This document shows positions 17,591-26,816 of a stretch of DNA of 64,000 nucleotides, in pieces (the stretch's first letter is position 1; each line of letters starts with the position of its first letter). The translations under genes were made by a program, and so were the position numbers. This DNA comes from Sphingomonas bacterium (GTDB taxonomy: Bacteria; Pseudomonadota; Alphaproteobacteria; Sphingomonadales; Sphingomonadaceae): positions 1 to 64,000 of the forward strand of contig JASBRX010000036.1 of the NCBI GenBank assembly GCA_030149245.1. The letters are read 5' to 3'. Below the pieces are notes generated by a model. That model did not search any database, was not told where the DNA came from, and saw only the letters and a program-made list of their open reading frames with translations.

Positions 17591-18241
17591 ATGGCCTGGA
17601 CCCGCGACGAAATGGCCGCGCGCGCCGCGAAGGAATTGCAGGACGGTTTCTACGTCAATCTCGGCATCGGCATCCCGACGCTGGTTGCGAACCACATCCC
17701 GGAAGGGGTCGAGGTGACGCTCCAGTCGGAAAACGGCATGCTCGGCATCGGCCCGTTCCCGTTCGAGGGTGAGGAAGACCCCGACCTGATCAACGCCGGT
17801 AAGCAGACGATCAGCGAACTGCCGCAATCGGTCTATTTCAGCAGCGCGGACAGCTTTGCGATGATCCGCGGCGGGCATATCGACCTGACCGTTCTCGGCG
17901 CGATGGAGATCAGCCAGACCGGCGACATCGCCAACTGGATGATCCCGGGCAAGATGATCAAGGGCATGGGCGGCGCGATGGACCTGGTCGCCGGGGTCAA
18001 GAAGATCATCGTGGTGATGGAGCATAATGCCAAGGACGGCAGCCCCAAATTCATCCCCGAATGCACGCTGCCGCTGACCGGCAAGAATGTCGTCGACATG
18101 ATCATCACCGATCTGGCGGTTTTCCAGCGCCCCGACCATGACTCGCCCTTCCGCCTGATCGAACTGGCACCGGGCGTGACCGAGGACGAGGTCGCGGCGA
18201 AGACGACGGCGGCGTATGAGGTCGCGCTCGCGGCAGTGTGA
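17591..18241 (+). CDS. scoB: 3-oxoacid CoA-transferase subunit B
   Basis: Beta subunit of the CoA-transferase, 216 residues. The catalytic glutamate lies in [15 protein letters not shown], preceded by [15 protein letters not shown]. The later [20 protein letters not shown] and [19 protein letters not shown] are typical. Together with scoA it transfers CoA between succinyl-CoA and acetoacetate or related acids. The ATG at 17591 has AAGGAG eight bases upstream. A repeat-element copy lies ten bases after the stop. Confidence 0.93.
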   Translation: MAWTRDEMAARAAKELQDGFYVNLGIGIPTLVANHIPEGVEVTLQSENGMLGIGPFPFEGEEDPDLINAGKQTISELPQSVYFSSADSFAMIRGGHIDLTVLGAMEISQTGDIANWMIPGKMIKGMGGAMDLVAGVKKIIVVMEHNAKDGSPKFIPECTLPLTGKNVVDMIITDLAVFQRPDHDSPFRLIELAPGVTEDEVAAKTTAAYEVALAAV

Positions 18242-18250
18242 TCTGCCATT

Positions 18251-18410
18251 CCTCCCCCAGCTTGCTGGGGGAGGGGGACCGCCCGCGCAGCGGGTGGTGG
18301 AGGGGCGGCTGCGTAGACAGCCGTGAAAAGCTCGACAAAATTCCGCCCTCTGCGGGGCGGCCCCTCCGTCATTGCTTCGCAATGCCACCTCCCCTGCGGA
18401 GCAGGGGAGG
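18251..18410. repeat. 160-bp multi-hairpin intergenic element, copy 1
   Basis: Terminal arms CCTCCCCCAGCTTGCTGGGGG and CCCCTGCGGAGCAGGGGAGG are each self-complementary hairpins. Between them lie a CCCGC-GCGGG-like hairpin, GGTGGTGGAGGGGC, a central module (CGGCTG...CAGCCG hairpin, AAAAGCTCGACAAAATTC, CCGCCCTCTGCGGGGCGG hairpin), GCCCCTCCGTC, and ATTGCTTCGCAAT. It sits between the convergent 3' ends of scoB and a membrane protein gene. Same family as the copies at 39227, 49924, 52852 and 60339. Confidence 0.85.
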
Positions 18411-18416
18411 AATTGA

Positions 18417-18959
18417 TTACCCGCGCCGCCCCGCCTGACGGAACAGCCCCGCCGCGACCAGCCACAGCGTGCCGAAAAACACAGTAACCCCGATCGGAAA
18501 GCCCGCACCGGCCACCCAGATGTAGAGCATCACCGCGATCTGGACGATCGCGGCAAGGATCGTGGCGATGACCATGCCGCCGGCGCGGAACCCGCCCAGC
18601 ACCGACCCGGCAATCGCGGTGAGCGGGACCAGGAAGAACAGCGCGTTGACGGGATTGTCCTCGCTCCCGACGATCCCGACCGCCAGGTTGATCCAGATCG
18701 TCAGGAAGCACGCGGCCAGCACGATCCCCATGCCCGCGCGATAGGACCAGGCCGGGTTGGCCCGAACGGTCAGCTCGACCGCGAGTCCGACGCTGCCCAG
18801 CATCAGGAACGCGAACAGGAAATCCCCGCCGGTCCAATTGACCTCGGTCGTAAACTGCATCGCCACTGCGGGAAGCAGCAGCAGCCCCAGGATCCCGCCC
18901 CATCCGATCAACCGCCACGGGTTGCGCCACATCCCGCCAGTCTTTGCTTGTTCAACCAC
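18417..18959 (-). CDS. Multi-pass membrane protein, unknown
   Basis: Hydrophobic protein of 180 residues with five or six predicted membrane segments (LIGWGGILGLLLLPAVAMQF; FLFAFLMLGSVGLAVELTV; GMGIVLAACFLTIWINLAVG; LFFLVPLTAIAGSVLGGF; ATILAAIVQIAVMLYIWVAG; GVTVFFGTLWLVAAGLF). No family is confidently recognised. The GTG at 18959 is preferred to the ATG at 18932 because GGAGG sits seven bases upstream of it. It is divergent from the wHTH regulator gene with about 90 bp between, so that regulator might control it. Confidence 0.65.
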   Translation of the reverse strand: MVEQAKTGGMWRNPWRLIGWGGILGLLLLPAVAMQFTTEVNWTGGDFLFAFLMLGSVGLAVELTVRANPAWSYRAGMGIVLAACFLTIWINLAVGIVGSEDNPVNALFFLVPLTAIAGSVLGGFRAGGMVIATILAAIVQIAVMLYIWVAGAGFPIGVTVFFGTLWLVAAGLFRQAGRRG

Positions 18960-19050
18960 TTGCTTGCCTCCATGAATTGCCGATACCCCTCCCTGGCCCG
19001 CCCGGTGGGTGAGCGGAATGAGCAAGATCTGAGGCTTCGCTGAAATCGAC

Positions 19051-20112
19051 ATGGAACCGGCCATCTACCGCTTCGGAGGCTTCGAGCTCGACAGCGCCGA
19101 GCGCCAGCTGCGCCGCGACGGGGCAGAGGTCGCGCTCAATGCGCGCTATCTCGACGCGCTGATCCTGCTGGTGCGGGAGCGCGGGCAGCTGGTCACCAAG
19201 GACCGGTTCATGGACGCGGTGTGGCGCGGCATCCCGGTGACCGACGAAGCGCTGACCCAGTGCATCCGCACGCTGCGCAGGACATTGGGCGATGAGGCGG
19301 GCGATCCGCGCTTCATCGCGACCGTGCCCAAATTCGGGTACCGCTTTGTCGGCGCGATCGACAGCGAGGAGGCGAAGCCGCAACCGCCGCCTACGCCCCC
19401 AGCGCCGCAGCTGCAGGCCACGCACACCCTGACCTGGGACATGGGCGCTACGGGTACGGCGGGAGCGGTTGCGGCCGGCGTGGTTGGCGGGCTGACCTAT
19501 GGCGTGCTCGGCGCGACGCTGGCGGTGCCGGCGCAGAGCGGGGCGCTGTCCTTCGTGCTGGTGCTGGCATGCCTCACCATTGTCGTTGCAGCGATCGGCG
19601 GCGGAGCGGTCGCATTCGGCGTCGCGGCAGCCGTGCAGCGCGGCGGGGCAGGGTCGCCGCTGGCGATCGTCGGTGGGGCGCTTGCCGGGCTGATCGTGGG
19701 CGCGGTCGCCAAGCTGCTCGGGATCGACGCATTTACATTGCTGCTCGGCCGCGCGCCCGAAGGGATTACCGGCGCGCCCGAGGGGCTGGCGTTGGGGACC
19801 GCGGTGGGGCTCGCCTATTGGATCGCGGCCCGACGCGCGGGCAGCACCAAACGTCACGCGGGATTGGCCGGGATGGCGCTTGGTGCGGCGGCGGGCCTGA
19901 TCATCGCGCTGCTCGGCGGGCGGCTGCTCGCCGGGAGCATCGACGTACTGACCCAGACGATGGACGGCGCACGGCTGGACCTCGGCCGGATCGGCGCGCT
20001 GCTCGGCGAAAGCGGCTTCGGCCTGCGCAGCCGCATCGTGACGAGCATGGCGGAGGGGGCGCTGTTCGGCGGCTTCACGGCAGCAGGGCTGTGGCGGGGG
20101 AGGGCAGGCTGA
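19051..20112 (+). CDS. CadC/ToxR-like winged-helix regulator with membrane C-terminus
   Basis: Transcriptional regulator of 353 residues. The N-terminal OmpR/PhoB-type winged helix has YRFGGFELDSAERQLRRDG, LDALILLVRERGQLVTKDRF, and TLRRTLGDEAGDPRFIATVP followed by GYRFVG. After a Pro-rich linker (about residues 108-122) there are several Ala/Gly-rich hydrophobic segments (about 130-340) with no known sensory domain. Such proteins read DNA while anchored in the inner membrane. The signal is unknown. The stop overlaps the epimerase start by one base. Confidence 0.8.
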   Translation: MEPAIYRFGGFELDSAERQLRRDGAEVALNARYLDALILLVRERGQLVTKDRFMDAVWRGIPVTDEALTQCIRTLRRTLGDEAGDPRFIATVPKFGYRFVGAIDSEEAKPQPPPTPPAPQLQATHTLTWDMGATGTAGAVAAGVVGGLTYGVLGATLAVPAQSGALSFVLVLACLTIVVAAIGGGAVAFGVAAAVQRGGAGSPLAIVGGALAGLIVGAVAKLLGIDAFTLLLGRAPEGITGAPEGLALGTAVGLAYWIAARRAGSTKRHAGLAGMALGAAAGLIIALLGGRLLAGSIDVLTQTMDGARLDLGRIGALLGESGFGLRSRIVTSMAEGALFGGFTAAGLWRGRAG

Positions 20113-21080
20113 TGCGCGTCCTCCTCACCGGGTCGTCGGGCTGGCTTGGCCGATTCCTCGCGCCGATGCTGCGTGCCGAAGGGCATATGGTCACCGGCTT
20201 CGACGTCGCGCCGGGTGCCGATACCGATGTGATCGCCAGCGTCGCCGATCGCGCGGCAATCGACCGCGTCTTTACTGAGGGCGGGATTGAGGCGGTGATC
20301 CATGGCGGCGCGCTGCACAAGCCCGATATCGTGCGCTATCCCAAGCAGGCGTTCGTTGACGTCAACGTCACCGGCACGCTGAACCTGATGGAAGCGGCGG
20401 TCGCAGCGGGGCATGACCGGTTCGTCTTCACCTCCACCACCTCGCTGATGATCAGCCAGGCGATCCGCGACGAGGCGGGGGATGCGGCGGTGTGGCTCGA
20501 CGAGAACAGCGGCCCGATCGAACCGCGCAACATCTATGGCGCGACCAAATATGCCGCCGAACAGCTCTGCCGCCTGTTCCATGCCGAACATGGACTCAAC
20601 TGCATCGTCCTGCGCACCGGACGCTTCTTCCCCGAGGATGACGACACGCATAGCCATCCGCCGGGGGAGAACCTCAAGGCGAACGAGCTGCTCCACCGCC
20701 GCCTCACGGTGGAGGATGCGGCGCGCGCGCATGTCGCCGCGCTAGCCAAGGCGCCCGTAATCGGGTTCGGCACCTATATCGTATCCGCGCCCACGCCGTT
20801 CGCGCGGCAGGAAGCTGCCGAACTGAAGCGCGATGCCGCAGCCGTGATCGCGCGGCATTTCCCGGATGCGCCTGCGCTCTATGCCGCGCGTGGCTGGGAG
20901 CTGCCAGGCCGGATCGGCCGGGTCTATGACAGCGGGCGGATTCAGCGCGAGCTGGGCTTTGCGTTCGACACCGGCTTCGCGCAGCTGCTCGATGCCTTGC
21001 GAAGCGGCACGGCTTTGCCCTTCGCGCACGACGCCGCCTATGTGTCGCCGCAGGAGTTGCTGCGTCAGGGAGAGGTGTGA
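20112..21080 (+). CDS. NAD-dependent epimerase/dehydratase family protein
   Basis: Extended short-chain dehydrogenase of 322 residues. It has the N-terminal cofactor motif LLTGSSGWLGRF (GxxGxxG), the FVFTSTTSLM Ser/Thr site and the YGATKYAAEQL Tyr-Lys catalytic pair. It probably acts on a nucleotide sugar or related substrate, but the substrate cannot be assigned. A longer frame is open upstream inside the regulator gene. The ATG at 20112, overlapping the regulator stop, is the natural start. It is tightly coupled to the regulator upstream and to a small membrane protein downstream. Confidence 0.85.
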   Translation: MRVLLTGSSGWLGRFLAPMLRAEGHMVTGFDVAPGADTDVIASVADRAAIDRVFTEGGIEAVIHGGALHKPDIVRYPKQAFVDVNVTGTLNLMEAAVAAGHDRFVFTSTTSLMISQAIRDEAGDAAVWLDENSGPIEPRNIYGATKYAAEQLCRLFHAEHGLNCIVLRTGRFFPEDDDTHSHPPGENLKANELLHRRLTVEDAARAHVAALAKAPVIGFGTYIVSAPTPFARQEAAELKRDAAAVIARHFPDAPALYAARGWELPGRIGRVYDSGRIQRELGFAFDTGFAQLLDALRSGTALPFAHDAAYVSPQELLRQGEV

Positions 21081-21529
21081 TGCAACAGGTCGTGAGCAAC
21101 CCGGGGAGCGGCTGGCTGATCGCTGCGGCTGTCCTGTCGGGCGTAGCGGCGCTGTTGCACCTCGGTTGCATCGTCGGCGGGCCGGACTGGTATCGCTTTT
21201 TCGGCGCGGGTGAGGGGATGGCGCGGGCGGCGGCGCGCGGCGACCTGCGGCCGACGCTGATCACGCTCGGTATCGCCGCGGTGCTGGCGGTGTGGGCTGC
21301 CTATGCCGCGTCGGGCGCGGGGTTGATCCCGCGGCTCCCACTGCTGCGCACCGCGCTGGTTGCGATCACCGCCGTCTATCTGCTGCGTGCCATCGCATTC
21401 GTCCCGGTCCATTATTGGCGACCCCAGCATAGCGACGCATTTGCACTGTGGTCGTCGGCGATCGTTCTGGTCTATGGCGTCGTCCATCTGATCGGGGTGG
21501 TGCGCGCCTGGCGTCACCTCGCCCCCTGA
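21080..21529 (+). CDS. Small integral membrane protein, unknown
   Basis: Protein of 149 residues with four hydrophobic segments (LIAAAVLSGVAALLHLGCIVGG; TLITLGIAAVLAVWAAYAASG; LVAITAVYLLRAIAFVPV; FALWSSAIVLVYGVVHLIGVV). No family name is certain. The ATG at 21080 overlaps the epimerase TGA by one base, so the wHTH regulator, epimerase and this gene look like one three-gene transcript. It could be a partner that positions the epimerase product at the membrane. That is speculation from order only. Confidence 0.68.
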   Translation: MQQVVSNPGSGWLIAAAVLSGVAALLHLGCIVGGPDWYRFFGAGEGMARAAARGDLRPTLITLGIAAVLAVWAAYAASGAGLIPRLPLLRTALVAITAVYLLRAIAFVPVHYWRPQHSDAFALWSSAIVLVYGVVHLIGVVRAWRHLAP

Positions 21530-21604
21530 AGCAAGCCGAGCTTCGCCTCAGAAAATGTCGCCTGTGCTTGCCCCTGCGCAACAAAGGCGTAAGGGGACCG
21601 CATC

Positions 21605-23053
21605 ATGGCCAGCAAACCGCTTACGCTTTACGAGAAAATCTGGGCTTCGCACGTCGTCGAACGGCGTGAGGACGGCACCTGCCTCATCTATATCGACCGC
21701 CACCTCGTCCATGAGGTGACCAGCCCGCAGGCGTTCGAGGGTCTTCGTGCCAATGGCCGTCGCGTGCGTCGTCCGGACCTGACCTTGGCGGTGCCGGACC
21801 ATAACCTCCCGACCACCGCGCGCGTCGATGCGGCGGGAAATCGCCTGCCGATCGCCGATCACGAAAGCGCGCAGCAGCTTGCGGCGCTCGAGCGCAACGT
21901 CGCCGAATTCGGGATCGACTATTTCGGTGCGACCGCCCCCGAACAGGGCATCGTCCATGTCGTCGGACCGGAACAGGGCTTCACCCTGCCGGGCACGACC
22001 CTGGTGTGCGGCGACAGCCATACCTCCGCGCATGGGGCGCTGGGCGCGCTCGCCTTCGGTATCGGGACGAGCGAGGTCGAGCATGTGCTGGCGACCCAGA
22101 CCTTACTGCTCAGCCAGTCCAAGACGATGGAAATCCGCGTCGACGGGACGCTGGGCTATGGTGTCAGCGCCAAGGACGTGATCCTCGCGATCATCGGCAA
22201 GACCGGGGCTGCGGGCGGCACCGGCTATGTCGTCGAATATACCGGCGATGTGATCCGCGGCCTGTCGGTCGAGGGACGGCTGACGGTCAGCAACATGTCG
22301 ATCGAGGGCGGCGCGCGCTCCGGCCTGATCGCGCCGGACGAGACGACCTATGCCTATCTGAAGGGCCGCCCGATGGCCCCAAAGGGTGAGCAGTGGGATA
22401 AGGCGCTGGCGTGGTGGCGCTCGCTGCCCAGCGACCCAGGCGCGGTGTACGACCGCGTGGTGACGCTACAGGGCAGCGATATCGCCCCGTCGCTCACCTG
22501 GGGCACCAGCCCGGAGGACGTCGTGCCGATCACCGGCGTGGTGCCCGATCCGGAGAGCTTCACCGATGCCTCGAAGCGGGTCGCGGCGCAGAAGTCGCTC
22601 GACTATATGGGCCTGACCCCCGGCACGCGGATGCAGGACATACCGGTCGAGAATATCTTCATCGGCAGCTGCACCAACAGCCGGATCGAGGATCTGCGCG
22701 CAGCCGCTGCCGTGGTCAACGGCCGCAAGGTCGCCGACGGCGTGCGCCAGGCGCTGATCGTCCCCGGCTCGGGGCTGGTCAAGCGGCAGGCCGAGGCCGA
22801 GGGGCTGGACCGCATCTTCACTGCGGCGGGCTTTGAATGGCGCGAGCCGGGCTGTTCGATGTGTCTCGCAATGAACCCCGACAAGGTGCCGCCGGGCGAG
22901 AGATGTGCTTCCACTTCCAACAGAAATTTCGTAGGACGCCAGGGTCCGGGTGCCCGGACGCACCTCGTTTCGCCCGCAATGGCGGCGGCGGCGGCGGTGA
23001 CCGGGCGGTTGACGGACGTGCGGGACCTGATGGGGGCCCAGGCGGGGGGATGA
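21605..23053 (+). CDS. leuC: 3-isopropylmalate dehydratase large subunit
   Basis: Aconitase-family subunit that isomerises 2-isopropylmalate to 3-isopropylmalate in leucine biosynthesis. It carries the 4Fe-4S ligands in [14 protein letters not shown] and [11 protein letters not shown], plus [21 protein letters not shown] and [18 protein letters not shown]. At 482 residues it is a complete bacterial-type LeuC. It is followed after 3 bp by a 42-codon ORF and then leuD. The AAGGGGACC upstream of the ATG is a fair ribosome site. Confidence 0.96.
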   Translation: MASKPLTLYEKIWASHVVERREDGTCLIYIDRHLVHEVTSPQAFEGLRANGRRVRRPDLTLAVPDHNLPTTARVDAAGNRLPIADHESAQQLAALERNVAEFGIDYFGATAPEQGIVHVVGPEQGFTLPGTTLVCGDSHTSAHGALGALAFGIGTSEVEHVLATQTLLLSQSKTMEIRVDGTLGYGVSAKDVILAIIGKTGAAGGTGYVVEYTGDVIRGLSVEGRLTVSNMSIEGGARSGLIAPDETTYAYLKGRPMAPKGEQWDKALAWWRSLPSDPGAVYDRVVTLQGSDIAPSLTWGTSPEDVVPITGVVPDPESFTDASKRVAAQKSLDYMGLTPGTRMQDIPVENIFIGSCTNSRIEDLRAAAAVVNGRKVADGVRQALIVPGSGLVKRQAEAEGLDRIFTAAGFEWREPGCSMCLAMNPDKVPPGERCASTSNRNFVGRQGPGARTHLVSPAMAAAAAVTGRLTDVRDLMGAQAGG

Positions 23054-23056
23054 CCG

Positions 23057-23185
23057 GTGAAGCGCGTATTGGTGGCATTGATCACGGGCACGATCCTCAG
23101 CGGCGCGGCCGCAGTCTATTCGACCGTGACTGGAACCGTCGGCGAGGCGCGGGCAACGACGCAGGCCGTCGCACCGGTGCGCTGA
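23057..23185 (+). CDS. 42-codon exported or membrane peptide between leuC and leuD
   Basis: A small ORF beginning with GTG 3 bp after leuC encodes 42 residues: a basic start (VKRVLVALITGTILSGAAA) with a short hydrophobic stretch like a signal peptide, then a polar tail ending AVAPVR. It fills most of the 230-bp gap between leuC and leuD. No homologue is recognised. Its position between two subunits of one enzyme suggests it is translated in the same message. It is too short to be sure by sequence alone. Confidence 0.5.
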   Translation: MKRVLVALITGTILSGAAAVYSTVTGTVGEARATTQAVAPVR

Positions 23186-23285
23186 GCGCGCCGCACGACA
23201 TCATCGCATCGATCGGGCAGGCAGGCGGGCGGCGCAGCAGCGCGGCCCGCGACGTCGCTCGCCTTAACGACATCCGGAGCTGAAC

Positions 23286-23915
23286 ATGGACCCCGTCCGC
23301 AAGGTCGAAGGGCGCGCCTATCCGTGGGGCGCCAAGAATATCGACACCGACATTATCATTCCGGCGCACTGGCTCAAGACGATCAGTCGTGAGGGCCTTG
23401 GCAAGGGCGCGTTTGAGACGGTCCGCGCACAGCCGGGCAATATCTTCGACGACCCCGATTATGCCGGATCGCCGATCCTGATCGCGGGCGACAATTTCGG
23501 GTGCGGGTCGAGCCGCGAACATGCCGCCTGGGCGCTCAAGGACATGGGCATCACCGCCGTGATCGCGCCGAGCTATTCCGACATCTTCTCCGGCAACGCG
23601 TTCAAGAACGGCATCGTCGCGGTCGTGCTGCCGCAGGAGGCAATCGACCGGCTGGTCGAGGTCGCGAAGACCGACGCAATCACCATCGACCTCGAAACGA
23701 TGACCGTCACCACGCCGTTCCAGGATCGCTTCACCTTCGACATGGACCCCTTCCGCCGCGATTGCCTGATGCAGGGGCTGGACGAGGTCGGGCTGACACT
23801 GGCAAGAGATACCGCAATTTCGAAATATGAGTCGATGGTCGCCGACGTGCGGCCCTGGCTCAAGAGGGAGAGGGGTGATGCGGGCGTTGTTGTCGAAGGA
23901 AGTGGGCGGACCTGA
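23286..23915 (+). CDS. leuD: 3-isopropylmalate dehydratase small subunit
   Basis: Partner of leuC. It has [20 protein letters not shown], the swivel-domain core [20 protein letters not shown] and [13 protein letters not shown]. At 209 residues it is slightly longer than many LeuD because the C-terminal tail runs 38 bp into the next gene in another frame. The family core ends near [10 protein letters not shown], so the last dozen residues ([13 protein letters not shown]) may be non-conserved. Frameshift is possible but not needed. Confidence 0.95.
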   Translation: MDPVRKVEGRAYPWGAKNIDTDIIIPAHWLKTISREGLGKGAFETVRAQPGNIFDDPDYAGSPILIAGDNFGCGSSREHAAWALKDMGITAVIAPSYSDIFSGNAFKNGIVAVVLPQEAIDRLVEVAKTDAITIDLETMTVTTPFQDRFTFDMDPFRRDCLMQGLDEVGLTLARDTAISKYESMVADVRPWLKRERGDAGVVVEGSGRT

Positions 23916-24879
23916 AACTCTAACCATGGGTGAGCTGCCGGATCCGGTGGCGAAACCCGGTGAGGTGGTGGTCGCGGTCAAGGCGTGCGCGATCAACTTC
24001 CCCGATGTCATCATCATCGAGGACAAGTACCAGTTCAAACCCCCGCGCCCGTTTGCGCCGGGCGGTGAAATCGCCGGTGTGGTGGAGTCGGTGGGAGAGG
24101 GTGTCACCGACCTCAAGCCCGGCGATCGCGTGCTCGGATCGACCGGCTGGAACGGCCTCGCCGAAAAGGTCGTGGTCGAACGCCGTCGCCTCTACCGGCT
24201 GCCCGACAGCAAGAGCTTCGAACAGGGTGCCGCGCTGCTGATGACCTATGGCACCAGCATCCATGCGCTGCTCGATCGCGGGCATCTCAAGGCGGGCGAC
24301 ACGCTGCTGATCCTGGGCGCGGCGGGCGGGATCGGCCTGTCGGCGATCGAACTCGGCAAGGCATTTGGCGCACGCGTCGTCGCGGCGGTGTCGAGCGACG
24401 AAAAGGCCGCCGCTGCCAAGGCGGCGGGTGCGGACGAGACGGTCGTCTATGGCCGCGCCCCGTTCGACAAGGACGCGTCCAAGGCGCTGGCGGAACAGTT
24501 CAAGGCGGCGGTCGGGCCCGACGGCGCGAATGTCATCTATGATCCCGTCGGCGGCGACTATGCCGAACCCGCGCTGCGTTCGATCGCATGGGAAGGGCGC
24601 TACCTCGTCGTCGGCTTCCCGGCGGGCATCCCCAGGCTGGCGCTCAATCTGACCCTGCTCAAAAGCTGCGACGTGTGCGGCGTATTCTGGGGCGCCTTTG
24701 CTGCGCGCGACCCCAAGGCGAACGCCGCGCATGTCGACCACCTGTTCCGCCTGTGGGAAGACGGCAAGATCAACCCGCATGTCAGCGAAGTGTTCGCGTT
24801 TGAGGACGGCGGCAAGGCCATCGCCAAACTCGCCGACCGCGGCGCGATCGGCAAGCTGGTGGTGCGCGTCGCCGCTTAA
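23878..24879 (+). CDS. NADPH:quinone oxidoreductase-like zinc-independent MDR protein
   Basis: Medium-chain dehydrogenase/reductase of 333 residues, QOR-like: [42 protein letters not shown] (cofactor fold) and [23 protein letters not shown]. The zinc ligands of alcohol dehydrogenases are absent, as in crotonyl-CoA reductase or quinone reductases. The ATG at 23878 ([13 protein letters not shown]) is the family-like start; the frame opens 51 bp further upstream. It overlaps leuD by 38 bp, so it is probably co-transcribed. The substrate is not assignable. Confidence 0.88.
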   Translation: MRALLSKEVGGPETLTMGELPDPVAKPGEVVVAVKACAINFPDVIIIEDKYQFKPPRPFAPGGEIAGVVESVGEGVTDLKPGDRVLGSTGWNGLAEKVVVERRRLYRLPDSKSFEQGAALLMTYGTSIHALLDRGHLKAGDTLLILGAAGGIGLSAIELGKAFGARVVAAVSSDEKAAAAKAAGADETVVYGRAPFDKDASKALAEQFKAAVGPDGANVIYDPVGGDYAEPALRSIAWEGRYLVVGFPAGIPRLALNLTLLKSCDVCGVFWGAFAARDPKANAAHVDHLFRLWEDGKINPHVSEVFAFEDGGKAIAKLADRGAIGKLVVRVAA

Positions 24880-24891
24880 CCCGCGCCACGA

Positions 24892-25923
24892 TCAGGGCAG
24901 GTCGGCGCGCTCCACCAAATAGCCATTGGCAATCGTTTCGGCCGCGCGGCGGCGCACCTTGTCCGGTGCGGGGATCAGGCCGCGTTCGGCCAGCGGTCCG
25001 CCGGGTGCCCACATCGTGGCATAGAGTTTCATAAAGTCCTGCAGCTCGGGCATGACGTCGAGGTGCTTCTTCTTCACATAGAGATAGAGGCTGCGCACGC
25101 CGGGATATTTGCCGCTGGCGATGTCCTGATAGGTCGGGGTCACGCCATCGATCGGCACGCCGTGCAGCCGCGATCGGTTCTTTTCCAGATAGGAATAGCC
25201 GACCACGCCAACCGCCTGCAGATTGCCGGCCAGCCCCTCGACGATCAGATTATCGTCCTCGCCCTTTTCGACATAGGCACCGTCCTTGCGCAGCGTGCGG
25301 CAGGCGGCGGTAAACAGCGCGGGATCGGGGTTGGTCTTCAGATCCTTGGCGGCCGGGTTGGCGGCGAGGCATCCCGGTTCAAGAATCAGCTCGACAAAGG
25401 CCTCCCGCGTCCCGCTCGTCGATGGCGGGCCGAGCACCGTGATCGGCGTCGCCGGAAGGGCGGGATTGACGTCCTTCCACGTCTTGGCGGTGTTGGGCTT
25501 GCCCATCGGGTTCGCGGCGAGCGCGAGGTAGATGTCCTTGCGCGTCAGCGTCAGCTTGGGGCCGTCATTGGACTCGGCCATGGCGATGCCGTCGAGGCCG
25601 ATCGGCACTTCGATGATGTCCTTGACGCCATTGGCCTGGCACATGTCGAATTCCTTGGCGTGCATGCGGCGCGATGCGTTGACGATGTCGGGATATTTGC
25701 CGCCCACGCCTTCACAAAAGCGGATCATGCCGCCGCCGGTGCCGGTGGATTCGACCACCGGGGTGCGGCGACCCTTATCCTGCTCGACAAAGGCCGTGGC
25801 GACCGCCTTGGTAAAGGGCAGCACGGTCGAAGACCCGACCACCGTAACCGCGCGCATCGATGTGCCATCGCACGAAGCAAGCGTCACCGACGCAAGCGTG
25901 AGCAAACCAAGCCGTTTCAGCAT
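24892..25923 (-). CDS. PstS-like phosphate-binding protein
   Basis: Periplasmic substrate-binding lipoprotein of 343 residues for an ABC phosphate importer. The signal ends at a lipobox (LASVTLASC). The core includes VTVVGSSTVLPFTKAVA, VESTGTGGGMIRFCEG and TVLGPPSTSGTREAFVEL, matching the phosphate-contacting loops of PstS family proteins. The ATG at 25923 follows GGAGGAACGGCA. The rest of a pst operon is not adjacent, so it may be a solitary copy with a phosphate sensing or scavenging role. It converges on the quinone reductase gene. Confidence 0.86.
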   Translation of the reverse strand: MLKRLGLLTLASVTLASCDGTSMRAVTVVGSSTVLPFTKAVATAFVEQDKGRRTPVVESTGTGGGMIRFCEGVGGKYPDIVNASRRMHAKEFDMCQANGVKDIIEVPIGLDGIAMAESNDGPKLTLTRKDIYLALAANPMGKPNTAKTWKDVNPALPATPITVLGPPSTSGTREAFVELILEPGCLAANPAAKDLKTNPDPALFTAACRTLRKDGAYVEKGEDDNLIVEGLAGNLQAVGVVGYSYLEKNRSRLHGVPIDGVTPTYQDIASGKYPGVRSLYLYVKKKHLDVMPELQDFMKLYATMWAPGGPLAERGLIPAPDKVRRRAAETIANGYLVERADLP

Positions 25924-26103
25924 TGCCGTTCCTCCCCATCCCAACGCGCACAGGGGGAGCGCCAATCGCCGCATCCGCCACGCGCCTTGTCGGCGCGCCG
26001 CGTTACCCGCGTGTGACAGATTCGGCGCGGTCAATGATTTAGCTCTTGATTAAATAGTCAGACAGGAATTTAACTAAGGAATAAATTTACTCGGAGATAT
26101 GCC

Positions 26104-26574
26104 ATGTTCGATTCGGTCCCGCCAAGAGTGGTCAAAGCTGCGCAATGTCTGGTTCTGCTTGCACTCGGGTTCATGCTGGCGGGGCTCTCGCTCAACGGCA
26201 CAGGCGTGTTCGACACCGGGCGCAGCGACGCGGAGCGGGTCATCCAGGCCGTCGGCTTCCTGCCGCTGATCTGCTATTGCACTGCCATCGGGCTGGTTGC
26301 GCTGGCATTTGGCGCGTTGGGGCGGGGCGAAGCGGTGGACCAGGTCGTCGCGCGCCTGCTGGTGCGGCTCGGCATCTGTCTGGTCGCTGGCGGTGCTTTG
26401 CGGGTCTTCGGTGAGCCGTGGCTGATCCGGCTGATTATCGACCGGCCCTGGCCCGTTGCCCATTTCGATGTCGCCGCGATCGCGCTGGCGACGGTGGGCG
26501 TGCTGCTGATCCTGCTGGCCGGTCGGCTGCGCGAAGCGGCCCATATGCGCGCCGAGCTGGACGGAATCTTGTAA
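26104..26574 (+). CDS. DUF2975-type membrane protein
   Basis: Inner-membrane protein of 156 residues with four hydrophobic segments (CLVLLALGFMLAGLSL; AVGFLPLICYCTAIGLVALAF; LLVRLGICLVAGGALRV; IALATVGVLLILLAGRL). The pairing with a downstream small XRE regulator and the overall length fit the DUF2975 family, which has unknown function. GGAGATATGCC lies before the ATG. The AT-richer 180 bp upstream is a likely promoter region. The stop overlaps the next start by one base. Confidence 0.8.
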   Translation: MFDSVPPRVVKAAQCLVLLALGFMLAGLSLNGTGVFDTGRSDAERVIQAVGFLPLICYCTAIGLVALAFGALGRGEAVDQVVARLLVRLGICLVAGGALRVFGEPWLIRLIIDRPWPVAHFDVAAIALATVGVLLILLAGRLREAAHMRAELDGIL

Positions 26575-26813
26575 TGCCGATGACGGTGACGCTCGACACG
26601 GTGCTGGCGGCGCGCGGAATGACCGGCAAGCAGCTGGCGGCGCGGGTGGGGATCAGCGAAACGCAATTGTCGCTGTTCCGCTCGGGCAAAGTGCGGGGAA
26701 TCCGCTTTGCCACGCTCGCGCGCCTGTGCCTGGTGCTGGAGTGCCAGCCGGGCGAATTGATCGCCTATGATCCCGACCCGGCCGATCTTGCCATGCCCGC
26801 CGAGCCGGACTGA
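26574..26813 (+). CDS. Small XRE/Cro-type regulator
   Basis: DNA-binding protein of 79 residues with a Cro/XRE helix-turn-helix (LDTVLAARGMTGKQLAARVG, ISETQLSLFRSGKVRGIRF, TLARLCLVLECQPGELIAY). It is the common partner of DUF2975 membrane proteins and probably autoregulates the pair. The ATG at 26574 lies in a TAATG overlap with the membrane protein stop. A longer frame upstream is excluded because it would run inside that gene. Confidence 0.85.
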   Translation: MPMTVTLDTVLAARGMTGKQLAARVGISETQLSLFRSGKVRGIRFATLARLCLVLECQPGELIAYDPDPADLAMPAEPD

Positions 26814-26816
26814 AGC

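Noticed and set aside
23878..23915. Possible frameshift between leuD and the quinone reductase
   Set aside because: Both proteins have complete family cores; the 38-bp overlap only affects a non-conserved LeuD tail.
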